This document shows, in pieces, positions 10,741 to 21,160 of a stretch of 64,000 nt of DNA (the first letter of the stretch is position 1; every line of letters begins with the position of its first letter). Source of the DNA: Alisma plantago-aquatica. Lineage: Eukaryota; Streptophyta; Magnoliopsida; Alismatales; Alismataceae. The notes beneath the pieces are model-generated. The model was not told the DNA's origin and did not search any database. It saw only the letters and a program-made list of their open reading frames with translations. The stretch lies in the NCBI GenBank assembly GCA_963693085.1, contig OY856412.1, positions 349,882,957 through 349,946,956 on the forward strand. The letters are read 5' to 3'. Made by a program: the position numbers and the translations under genes.

Positions 10741-11906
10741 CCAAATTGTACAAAACATAGTCAATGCAGTTCTCAATCAATTACACTTGAACATGATGAT
10801 TATGAATCAAGTCTATTGATTGAATGTTTGATTGAGTACCTAAACACTTTAGTAATCAATACAAGCATCATTCATGGATAAACTCCTCTTCTAGGTAAAT
10901 CCTTTGTGTGTGACCCTAAAGGTCCCATTTCACGTTGGCAGTGAATGCCCATAACTAGCTTATGACATCACAAACAAAGAGTGGTGCCTAGTCGCACATC
11001 AGTGCTACCCAAGTGAAAAGGAAAGTTGGAGAACAATTTCCATCCTATAGTGTGTGATTGGTGTTCTAGTGAATGTATAATTCCTTTGTCTCTGATATCC
11101 TAAATTAACTCAAGGCATGGAGTTGTCATCCTTTCAACGTTCATTCATGTTTCTTGAACTAGAGTAGACTTCCTGAGATATGTGTGACATCAATATCATA
11201 TATTGATTCACATGAGCATGCACATGCCTTTCTCAGTCTCTCTTATTAAGTGTCCTGGACATCATACTCCCTTAGGAGGGACAAATCCCATATCTATCAC
11301 TCACAGTCTATCTCATGTGCCAAAGCCACCCAATCATCATTGTTATAACAACCCACGTTTCAGGGCTGTGTTTGATGATGCCAAAGTGTGCCCAATCACA
11401 TTCCACGAGTGTAGTGATTTTACGTCTGAGAATCACAATCATCACCATTTGTATGAGAGATGATTCTGACTATCATGTCATGGTTCCATGTGTCACTCTT
11501 ATGGTGGGTCTGTCTGATACACTGTTCTCTAACATGTATCTATGTGCTTGGTTTGATATCATATATCATGACTAATGAGACACTATCATCAACCAACACA
11601 CACTCTAGTTTTGATGTGTCATTGTTGTCTATCAACCTTCCACAATGACATCCTACTAGGGACATAACAAGAATGTACATACTCTTAGCATCTGTATGAT
11701 CTCATTGTTTAGGTTCTCAACTGAAAGACATACGTCATTGAGTATAGTCATTCTTTAGACATTCATTTTGCTCCATCATTTATCTCATAATCGATTGAGA
11801 TAGAGTAAATTGGAGGCTTTCCTTTGATACTTATCAAATCAATTAGAACATATGACAATCCAATCATCATATGATTGGCTCTCAGGGCATACATACCAAC
11901 ATTTCT

Positions 11907-12420
11907 TACTACATCAATTACTTCGGGAGAGGGACTAAGGGTCGAATAAGTCATAGATTTACACATCCAATACAGTGCCTTAGGAGAGGACTTATAACTA
12001 TGAAGGTATATCCTAGATATATCACTCATGCACCTATGTAATTCTTAAATGGCTACAAAAGTGTTGTTTGTCATATTATAGGTAGTGTATTACAATATGG
12101 GAGTGGGTAATGCATGTTACAAGTCCTTAGTCCAGGATTAAGGGTAAATGAGTATTAATGAAATGGAGTTAAATGAAATGTATACCACGGTGAAACTATA
12201 ATCCTTAGGAAACCATAAATTATTGATCAAATTCCACTTAATTTAGATTTCAATTCGTGTCTTTAACCATAACCAAGCAATGAATCACCTCTTCCTAGGC
12301 CTAGATGATTAGGTTATAGTTAGTGATATTCTCTAGAATACATTTCCCTAAGTTTGACATCCAAGCCTCATTGTCTTAAACTACTCAATGCGTAAACTTG
12401 CATTTTGCACGTATATTTTA
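11907..12420. other. No gene recognised; flank between solo LTR B and old copia LTR
   Basis: AT-rich, no protein motif, no tRNA and no clear repeat. By analogy with the young copia LTR, the 5' LTR of the old copia could start in this stretch, but no TG boundary can be chosen. Confidence 0.3.
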
Positions 12421-13386
12421 GGTGTGTCAGGTAACTCAACTGAAATCTAGCATAGGACAGGAAAATATAACCTTCATCTAAGTTTCTTATTAGTTAGAGA
12501 CTTGACCAGAAGCTGTCTTTTGTGAAACAGTGAGAACTATCCATCGAGTTACCCAAAAGGTAACTTGATTGATAACGCTATACTATAAAATGCTAAAAGG
12601 TGTTGTAGTTGTTTGGAGTGTTGAAATCTTCAAAAATTGATTTGTTGCAACCCCCAAAAAATGACTAGGATTCAATCCAAGTGTCTCTATTGGATTGTAG
12701 GCAACGTCAACTATAATAAGGGACCCTTGAACTTCATTTCAAGTTTTCCTTCTATGCTCCTTTGCCATAGTTGAGTTTTTTTGCCTCCAAGAGTCCCTAT
12801 AGTCCCTCAATCATGATTACCTCTCTACATCCAAATTGAGTGAGTTAGGATAATTATAAGAGAAATTCTCTATTACACTTGTTCAATCTCTTCAGTATCC
12901 TTCCCAATCTCTCTCCAAAAACTTGGTTATTTGAAGGTGACATCCACGAAGAACAAAGAGGTGAAATCTAGGTTGAATATCTTCTACAAGAATGGGTAAG
13001 AACTTGGTGAAGGATGAAGATTCATGTTAGGTACATAGATAAGTCATTGTGGATTTTATTGACTCCTTGTTTTGAAAAGAAATTATAGTTTAACCATTGT
13101 TTTTAAAAAGGGTGGTCATTTGTTCTAACTCTTCTTGTGATATATAAAGAACATGACAAGGCCAAAAATCCTAGAGATTGACCCCTCTAGAAACTGGATG
13201 TACATCTCTAAGTTTGGAAGCCGAAACCACTATACATCTTTGCCATCTTTCATGTTTGATTGATCTCTCATATCCTTGATTTTACTATTAGAAATATTCA
13301 CTTATCAAATATCTTGAATGTCTAGTGAATCTTGTTTAAGTGTTTTATCTCTATTCACCCCCTATGGAGGCCTTAGATCTGATAGT
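12420..13386 (+). mobile_element. Degenerate 5' LTR of the old copia element
   Basis: Immediately upstream of a tRNA-Met primer site. It contains a small inverted pair (12547-12565, GAGTTACC-CAAAA-GGTAACT) and a related GGTAACTCAACTG near 12430. A TATA-like CTATAAAATG follows at 12583-12592, then about 800 bases to the primer site, ending in a TTCACCCCCT-rich tail like that of the young copia LTR. The order array, TATA, long R-U5, primer site is the same as in the intact element. The left end is unknown and no 3' LTR was found. Confidence 0.5.
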
Positions 13387-13398
13387 TGGTATCAGAGC
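13387..13398 (+). other. Primer-binding site of the old copia element
   Basis: TGGTATCAGAGC, complementary to the 3' end of plant initiator tRNA-Met, precedes the gag relic. Confidence 0.85.
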
Positions 13399-13399
13399 C

Positions 13400-16300
13400 T
13401 CTATCTTCTCCAACTAATTACTCCCATGAGTAGAGAAGATGGAGCAAAATCCACTAGGATTTGTCAACATAGATGGAAGCTTCTCCATGCATCTACCTAA
13501 CTTTGACGGTACAAACTTACTATATTAAAAAAGGAGAATGTAAGTCTATATCCAAGGTATGAGCTATGATATGTGTAAGTTTGTTTGTTTTCTATACACT
13601 GAGGAGGAAGGATAAGTTTCTACATGGAATGAGGCTTCCTTGAAGAATGCTTGAATGAATGCTAGAGCCATTAGAATCAACTACTTCACCCTTACTCTAA
13701 CCAAACTTAACCATATTTCCTATTGGAACATAACTCATGAGATTTGAAACAAGCTTTACATCACTATGAAGGTACTAAGAAAATCAAAGAAAGCAAGATG
13801 TATATGCTCAATGGTCTCCTTGAAAACTTCAAGATGGGGAATAAGGAAAATGTAGCTTAAATTTTCTCAAGGACCAACACTACTATGAATGGCCTTGCTG
13901 CCTTCGATCACCCTATGGATGAAGGAAAACTACTCTCAAAGATTCTTAGGTATCTTCCTCACTGATGGTAAAGAAAGGTAGCTACCGTAGAAGAAACAAA
14001 GTCCCTCTTTGACCTTCCTATTGAAAAAATCATAGGAAATCTCGAAGCCTTCAATGTGACACTTCACAAGCAGGATTATGAAAACAAAGAAGAAGAGAAA
14101 GATACCAGGAGTAAGATGATTGCATTCAAATCTCAAGTTGAATCCCTTGTGCAACAACAAGTCATTAGTAAATACCCTCTTTCCTCAAGTGAAGATGAAT
14201 CCCAAAGTTATCTTAAAGCACACTACTTCATGGGTAAACCCTCCTCCTCCATTCCTAGATGTCATGAGTGTGGTCAAAAGGGGCACTTCAAGAATAAATG
14301 ACCAAAAGCGAAGAAACATCACCACAAAAGAAGCCATAGGAAGAAGGATGACTACCACAATGAGGGAATATTAAAGAAGGAATATAAGAAAGAAAGAAAA
14401 ACAAAGATGCAACTCATGCTGCTTGGGAAGATTCCTTATGTGGTTCTAGGTTAAAAGAAGATGAATGCCACATGTCCCACATGAATATCACAAGTGAAGA
14501 AGTAAGTGAGGTAAGTGATGTAAGTCTTATTGAACACTCTAAAGATGATATAATTAAAATGATTCATGGTTCTTGTATTTCTTATACAAAATGCAAGTCT
14601 AAAAATATGATATTAGGAAAAATCAATGATGATTTGTATGCTAGACTAAAAGTGCTTTAACAAAATGAGAAAACCTACAATGATTAAATGGGATCAATGC
14701 AAGAACAATTTCTTGATCTTGAATTTCAATGCAATGGAGTTGAAATTGAGAATGGTGTTTATTTTAAGCAAATCAATGTAATTAAAAGATGAAAGTGAAA
14801 CCTATCCTAATGAACTTGTTTTACTTAGAATTGAAAATGGTAGAATTTTTGCTAAAGTTAATGATATAGAATCCAAACCATTTTTTCCTAGTAAAGAAGT
14901 AGCTAGTGGTACTCTTGAAAAAGATTCCTATCTAACGAAAGCTTTCTATATAGAGGCTGACTTATTGCATGCTTAATATGATCTTTCTAGTCTCTTAAAA
15001 CTATTGGTACTCTTAGTGATGGCTTGAGAAAGATTCCTCAAAGGAAAGAAGTCCCTAAATGCAGTCCTAGAACCTCTACTAAACCAGAGGTTTGGGATGT
15101 GAGGGAGGTCAAAAGAGCAAGTGCAAGGGTAACAAAAAGATCTTGGGACCTCCAATATGCCATCAATAGTCATCTAACTTTAAGGCAACAATACTTTATT
15201 CTTATTAAAAGTGTGATGATTATTATTTAACTTCTTGTCCTTATAAGAAGAAAGGGACCAACTCAAACATGAAACAAGTTCCCAAGATAACCCCAAACCC
15301 CAAATCTTGAATTGGGCACCAACCTCTCCTATCTTTGAAAGAAAAATGTATTGTTGATAGTGGTTTCTCCAAACACATGACAGGTGAGAAAATCCACTCC
15401 AACACTTTAACAAAAAGAAAAGGAGGTATCGTGACATTTTGGGAGAACAAGAAAGGTAAAGCGATAGGTGAGGGTGATTTTGGTGTTCACTATGCATACA
15501 TAATGTTCTTCCTATGGATGGCCTACATCACTATTTAATTAGTGTTAGTCAACTTTAAGATGATGATTATCTTATCTATGTAAATTACTAGAATGCTTGC
15601 TTCTAGATTCCCTCACTGAAATGTCATATATAAGGGAACTAGAATTAGAAATCTTTATACCATTGTTATTTACTCTTTTAAACCTATTCATCGTAAATGC
15701 CTTGTTGTAGATAAAAATGGTATATCTTTAACCATAAGCTTGGCCATCTAAATATGCATTGATTGAAAAAGTTTAGAAATAAGGAATTTGTCAAAGGATT
15801 TCTAAATTGGACTTTGAGAAGGATGAGGAATGTCAACCTCAAACACAAGGAAGCAAAAAAAATCCTCCTTTAAATCCAAAGGACCAAAAGAGCTCTTGAG
15901 CCTCTTCACATTGATCTATTTGGACCCATGAGAGTTCAAACACGTTGTGGTGGCAAGTATTGCTTAGTGACTGTTGATGACTTCTCGCATTTTAATAAAA
16001 AAAAGTCTTATCCATGTGCATAGTATCAACTATTTTCGATGAAAAGATGATGACAAAAGGGTGTGAGGATTTTTCTACAAATCGATACTCTTGATATGTT
16101 CTCTACTTTTTGCAAACTAATTGTAAAAGAACTTCTTGTCAAATTGTTTCAAACTATACTAGTCATGGGGGAGAATTTGAAAATGATTTGTTTGAAAGAT
16201 TTTGTGAAGAATCCGATTACATGCACAACTTTTCTTACCCTATACACCTTAACAAAATGGGGTTCGAGAGAGGAAGATCAATCCTTGAAAGAAATGGATA

Positions 16301-17585
16301 TGATAATGATCTTAGAGTATGAAAATCTGGAAGAAGTTTTAGGCTAAAGCAGTTAACACTACTTATTTTGTGCAAAACTAGGTTTTCACACATTATGTGC
16401 TCAAGAAAGCCTCCTACTAGTTATGACATGGTAGAGAGCCTTCAATTGACTTCTTTCACGTTGATGGTTGTCCTTACTTTGTTTTGAACACCAAAGTTCA
16501 TCTTTCCAAGTTTGACCCAAAATAGTATAAGGCCTTCTTTCTTGTCTATACAACCACTAGTAAATCTTTTTTTTATTTACGAGAGAACCGCCCTCGTAGA
16601 AGTGCCACAATCGTGACCCCCACCCCCAGACAACATAAACTCTCGGGGCATGAGAGGGTGTGGTCCGGCCACCCCCATTAACATTAAACTGACTAAAGTA
16701 GAAGAATTTATAAATGTTAAATTTGTTTAGACTAACCATCTATATTAAAGAATCTTATTTATCATGATGTGTTAGATGTTTTGATTCCCATTTTAAGAGA
16801 AATAGACATTAACATCAAAGGAAAATAGGTGATTGAGGGTGAATTCTCAAAAGAAGACAAATAGAAGGATCTCACTCCCCACTTTGCATAAGTTCATCCA
16901 AAGGAGCTCATAATTGGAAACCCTTTTAAAGGATTGAAGATGCAAATGGATTTCAATAAAGAACAAACAAATAACACCTTCATCTCACAACTTGAGCCAA
17001 AGAATGTCTAAGAAGCCCTTGAGGATGATGAGTGGATCCTAGCTATGAAAGAAGAGTTTGAGCAATTTGAAAAGCATAAGGTATGGATCTAGTACTAAGA
17101 ACAAATAATAGGAAGATCATTGGCACAAAGTGGGTCTACAAGAACAATATAGATGAAGTGTTAAAGTGGTGAGAAACAAAGTAGGATAAGTAGCTCAAGG
17201 TTAAAATCAAAATAAAGGTATTTATTTCCATTATACTTACACAACTATTGGTAGACTTGAATATATTCGAATGCACTTGCCTTTTCTAGTAATAAAAATT
17301 TCTTGCTATATTAAATGGATGTTAAAAGTATGTGGTTAGATGCAGATTTAGAGGAGCAAGTCTATGTGGCTCAACCTCCTGGTTTTGAACATGAAAAGCT
17401 TGTTGATAATGTCTATCTATTACAAAAGGTTCTTTATGGACTCAAGCAAGCCCCTAGAGCTTGGTATGGGAAATTAAGGAACTTACAAATATTATAATGG
17501 TTATGTCATGGGAAAAGTTTACTCTACTCTCTTTTTGAAACATACCTCTAATTATTGCTTGATTATTCAAGTTATTGTTGATGAT
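13400..17585 (+). pseudogene. Old Ty1/copia gag-pol relic, left part
   Basis: Domains appear in order across many frameshifts. Gag text (LTNFDGTN-like) is near 13495-13520. A zinc knuckle at 14261-14301 reads RCHECGQKGHFKNK, but the last Cys is replaced by a TGA stop. The protease motif DSGFSKHMTG is near 15353. Integrase text follows: HIDLFGPMRVQT near 15910 and SHGGEF near 16160. RT text includes AMKEEFEQFEKHKVW near 17045 and [20 protein letters not shown] near 17410-17475. The region stops at codons VDD (17570-17585), where the young copia is inserted; the reading resumes at 26045. It resembles the young copia in domain content and gag type but is far more decayed. Confidence 0.8.
16557..16740. 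other. Short non-homologous insert inside the old copia integrase region
   Basis: Between the block reading LSKFDPK at about 16500-16520 and the next recognisable text there is a run with CCCCCACCCCCAGACAAC and GGCCACCCCC. It is visibly more GC-rich than the surrounding pol relic and does not fit a copia reading. It may be a small insertion; its ends are not defined. Confidence 0.3.
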
Positions 17586-17928
17586 TGTTGGCTAAATGGA
17601 CATCTATAAATCCCTTTGTTTTGAAGATGACAAACATTTCATTCTTATTGATCTAATGAGCTACTTGAGTGTGTAGTAACAAGGTGGATGACAAAGTACT
17701 AGGGAAATCCATATGCTTACATATTTATATTTTCATGAAATGTAATTGCTTTGTAAAAACTTGTACAAATATATAATGTACAAGTACTTAGATTTCATGT
17801 AAATCAAGCTTTAGATCTTCCCTAGCTAAACACCACATTTAGATAAGTCATCCCCTTCAAATAGGATCACATATGCACACTCATACATATAATCAGTGCC
17901 TAAATTGAAACATTGAAACATGATCAAT

Positions 17929-18128
17929 CTCGGTCGAACAACTCCTCGACCGAGACACTCTCGGTCGACAATCTTCTCGACGGAGAAAGATCCAAAGTAG
18001 CTGTTAGACACAACTGACAAGGTAGTTGGCAGTTGGAGATGAGTGTTGCATAAACTTGATCCAGAGAGCCTGTCGGTCGACAAAACGTCGAACGAGTAGG
18101 AGTCTCGGTCGACTATTTCTCGACCGAG
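17929..18128. repeat. CGGTCGA stem-loop array, 5' LTR
   Basis: Four units of about 25 bp: 17929-17954, 17960-17985, 18072-18096 and 18104-18128. Each has an arm CTCGGTCGA (or GTCGGTCGA), a variable 7-8-base loop, and an arm TCGACCGAG. The loops differ while the arms are kept. Confidence 0.9.
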
Positions 18129-18264
18129 ATGGTCTCTGACAGCAACTGCAGAATTAATTAATTAGCCGTTGCTAAAGCAACAAACTTGTACCTAACGGTT
18201 ATTTAAGCACTTAGAAACCCCTAGAAGGTGTCTAGAACGTCCTTAAGAATCCATAGGCCATTCC

Positions 18265-18273
18265 TATAAATAG
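18265..18273 (+). promoter_or_regulatory. TATA box of the young copia 5' LTR
   Basis: TATAAATAG, 137 bases after the last stem-loop. It is duplicated at 25306-25314 in the 3' LTR. Transcription would start about 30 bases downstream. Confidence 0.7.
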
Positions 18274-19003
18274 GACAAGCCATAGGACACTCAAACACAC
18301 TTGTTACACTTGAGAAATCCTTGAGCATACTTTGAGCAATCTGTTTGTGAGCAATTTGAGCACTGTGAAAATTGGCTACTTCCTTCCTTAGCTCAAAATT
18401 CGTGTCCTATAGGCTAGCATCTCCTATCCACTGTAATTACAATTCCATACACTTTGGTTAGGAGATCTACATGCTTGATCTAAGCAAATCAAGCCTTGGG
18501 CTACAAAAGGATAAGTTGTAATTTCCTTTTCCTTTCTTGTTCTCTATTATTATTTGTACTCTCCTTGCTACTCCTAGGTTGGAGGCTGCGGATTGGAGAG
18601 GGTGGAGATCTTCTTGGTGAAGAAGGAGACCTTGAGCTACTTCAAGAAGGCTGATGCAACGGGAGGTTACTTCTAGAGAGGAAGGCTACTTCAAGGGGGA
18701 GCTTGGAGTTACTTCAAGAAGGCTACCTCGGGTTGGTGCACCTACTTCAAGTGAAGGCTGTTCAAGGGGTGTAAAGAAAGTATTGTATTTTGTATAAATC
18801 CTTGTGAAGGTAATAAAATAAATACTTTCAAAATCCTGGTTGGGTAAGCAACCGGGTAGTGGACTGGCAACTTTAGTATTTGCTAAAGTTGGAACCACTC
18901 TAAACACCTGTCTCCTTCTTCCATTTATAATTGTGGTTGTTTTGAGTTAAATAATTGTTAAAATATTTAAAAACTTTATTCACCCCCTCTAGTGTTTTTC
19001 AAT

Positions 19004-19015
19004 TGGTATCAGAGC
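19004..19015 (+). other. Primer-binding site of the young copia
   Basis: TGGTATCAGAGC lies two bases after the LTR end and is complementary to initiator tRNA-Met. Confidence 0.95.
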
Positions 19016-19048
19016 AGGCTTCAAGGAACCCTGACAAGGTCTTGAAGA

Positions 19049-20761
19049 ATGGGTGACGGAGTGCTCAACAACCTTAACCTTGAAGGGACACTTGTTGCTA
19101 GACCTCCAGCGTTCGATGGAACAAACTACCAATATTGGAAGAGAAGAATGCAGTTCTACTTCCAAGGCATCAATTGGGACCTATGGAGGATGGTGTCAAC
19201 CCCATATGAGCTTCCTCAAACTCAATTTGTGGAATGGGATGCAAATACGGTAAAGATGGCTCAAATGAATGCTAAAGCTGTAAGCATTTTATATTGTTCA
19301 ATTTCAGTAGGAGAATTTAATAGGATATCTAACTGTGACACAGCCTATGATATTTGGCATAGACTGTCCATAACTTATGAAGGTACATTCCAAGTAAAAA
19401 ATTCCAAAATAAGCATGCTTAAACAAAAGTTTGAACACTTTCGTACGGATCCTAATGAATCTATTAGTGAAATGTTTGCAAAATTCTCTTCTATTGTTAA
19501 TGGTTTAAATGCCTTAGGAAAACCTGTTCTTGAAGAAGACCAGGTATAAAAAATCCTTCAATCACTTCCTCCTAAATATAAGCCAAAGGTGACAGCCATT
19601 GAAGAAGCTAATGATCTCACTCGACTGAAAATGGAGCAACTTATTGGCAACCTAGAAGCTCATGAAGCAACCCTAGAAGAGGAAGAAAGAATAGCATGTG
19701 AACATCAGCAAGGAAAGAAGAAGGATGTGGCTCTAAAAGCTTCAAAGATCGTCACACCAGAAAGTGAGGAGTCAAGTGAAGAAGAAGGAGAAGAAGCCTT
19801 GATTGTCAACGGTAAGAAATACAAAAGGTTTAAATCTAACAAAATTTCTAGTTCTTCTTCTTCTCCTCCTAGGTGCTTTGAATGTGGGAAGAAAGGACAT
19901 CTCAAAAATGAATGTCCTAAAGCAAAGAAAGGAAAGAAAAGCTCACACAAGAAGAAGGGAGAAAAAGCCTATAAAGCTGCATGGGACGAGTCAAGTGACA
20001 GTGAAAGCAGAGAAGAAAAGGTGGAATGTCTAATGGCAAGGGAAGATGATGAAGACTCTCAAGAGGTAAGCCTACTTGATCTTCCTAAAGAAGAGTTAAT
20101 TACTAGTCTACAAGAAACTCATGATAAGTATGTTGATGTCAAGAAGAAACTAAAGAAGGTTATCAAATCAAACGATGAGCTATGTGCTAAATTAGATAAT
20201 CTTTCTTCTGAAAAGAACAACATTGATCTTGAGAATTTGTCTTTAAAAACATCTTTAGATGATTGCACTAGAAAGCTACTCACTTTAGAAACAAATGTTG
20301 ATCTTATTTCTAAAGAAAAGACTGAATTGTTAGCTAAATTAAAAGATTTTCAGACTCAACCTATTCTATGTAACCATCTAGACTATGACAATGTTGCAAA
20401 AGAAAGAGATTCATTATTATCCGATTTAGATCAAGCAAGAAAAGATTTACACAAGAAGATGAATGACATTGCTAAGCTACAAAGAGAACTTTATGAGTTA
20501 AGAAGAAAAGATATTCTTGATAACATTCTAAGCGTTGGTACTGTTTTCAATGGAAGAAAAGGTTTGGGATATGCTCCAAAGAAAAATCAACCCAGAAGAA
20601 CTCAGACTATGTTTGTACCTAAGAACACAATGACTAGAAAGAGAAATGAAGTTGATTCTATTACTTGTCATTTTTGTCTACGTCTTGGACACTATTCATT
20701 TTCATGCCCTTATAAGACTAAGGATTCCGACTTAGTTTGGGTCCCAAAACCCCAAACTTAG
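19049..20761 (+). pseudogene. gag: Copia gag with one in-frame stop codon
   Basis: The reading frame of 570 codons plus a stop is open except for a TAA at 19547-19549 (codon 167, after EDQV, where relatives carry a charged residue before KIL-SLPP). The product is the capsid/nucleocapsid protein that packages element RNA. Residues 1-160 are the UBN2-type capsid region (FDGTNYQYWKRRMQF near residue 23). An acidic-Ser stretch follows. The first zinc knuckle, CFECGKKGHLKNEC, is near residue 275. A long coiled coil follows, and a second knuckle, CHFCLRLGHYSFSC, is near residue 537. The end VWVPKPQT is the text that in continuous gag-pol relatives stands just before the protease. The ATG at 19049 is the first after the primer site. 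A 46-aa-shorter second part could restart at 19589. The broken gag means mobility would need gag from another copy. Confidence 0.9.
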
Positions 20762-21160
20762 TAGAGTCAAATGCAATTTAGTTGAGATATGATTAAATGC
20801 TCCATTTTGCAATTTATATTGTCTTATCTCAACTTAACAAAAGGTTTTATGCATATTGTTAATTTTCTAAACTGTTGTACTGAAACAGACACTTAGTCGG
20901 TCGAAGTATTGTCGACCGAACAATCAATCGGTCGAACTTTTGTCGACCGACTGGATGTCTGTAACAAATCAAAATCTACAACAACTAAACAACAACTATT
21001 TCGGTCGAAAATTGGTCAACCGAGCTGAATTTCTGTGTTTCTTTGTTTGTAATACAGTAACCTTCTCGATCGACAATTAGTCGACTGAGAAAGATGTCGG
21101 TCGAACAATTGTCGATCGACTGGACTTCTGAAACAGAATCTTTATACAATCTATACTTAA
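20762..21160. other. Gag-pol spacer with five CGGTCGA stem-loops
   Basis: Non-coding in all frames. It carries stem-loops of the same design as the LTR: 20896-20919, 20928-20950, 21001-21023, 21065-21089 and 21096-21120. Between them are short repeats of the type CTGAAACAGA/TGTCTGTAACA (20880, 20957, 21128). Several arm changes are C-to-T or G-to-A at CG sites (for example TCGATCGAC at 21112-21120, GGTCAACCG at 21015-21022). Gag and pol lie in the same frame, so the spacer separates two parts of one original ORF. Confidence 0.85.

Larger units (their letters stand above)
9793..11901 (-). mobile_element. Solo LTR 'B' with perfect 5-bp target duplication
   Basis: The segment begins TGTTGG and ends CCAACA, a perfect 6-bp terminal inverted repeat. 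It is flanked by TTTCT at 9788-9792 and TTTCT at 11902-11906. No primer site, coding region or second LTR adjoins either end. This is the footprint of an inserted element reduced to one LTR by recombination between its two LTRs. A strong minus-strand TATA box (TATAAATAG, plus 10320-10328) gives the orientation. The interior carries a palindrome array at 10440-10740. The family is unknown because only LTRs are present here; LTR A is a diverged relative. Short open frames inside it are chance. Confidence 0.85.
17586..19001 (+). repeat. 5' LTR of the young copia (1416 bp)
   Basis: Begins TGTTGG and ends TTTTTCA. It carries four CGGTCGA stem-loops at 17929-18128, a TATA box at 18265-18273, then about 730 bases of R-U5. 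Stem-loops 2 and 3 have point changes here (CGACGGAG, CGAACGAG) that are absent from the 3' LTR. Open frames inside the LTR occur at the same places in both copies and are not evidence for genes. Confidence 0.95.

Noticed and set aside
9793..11901. LTRs A and B as the two ends of one element
   Set aside because: B has its own perfect target duplication, neither has an adjoining primer site, and the DNA between them belongs to an Athila-like element on the opposite strand.
17929..18128. CRISPR-like array of repeats and spacers
   Set aside because: Units are imperfect palindromes with irregular spacing in a plant LTR; there are no cas genes and the window is eukaryotic.
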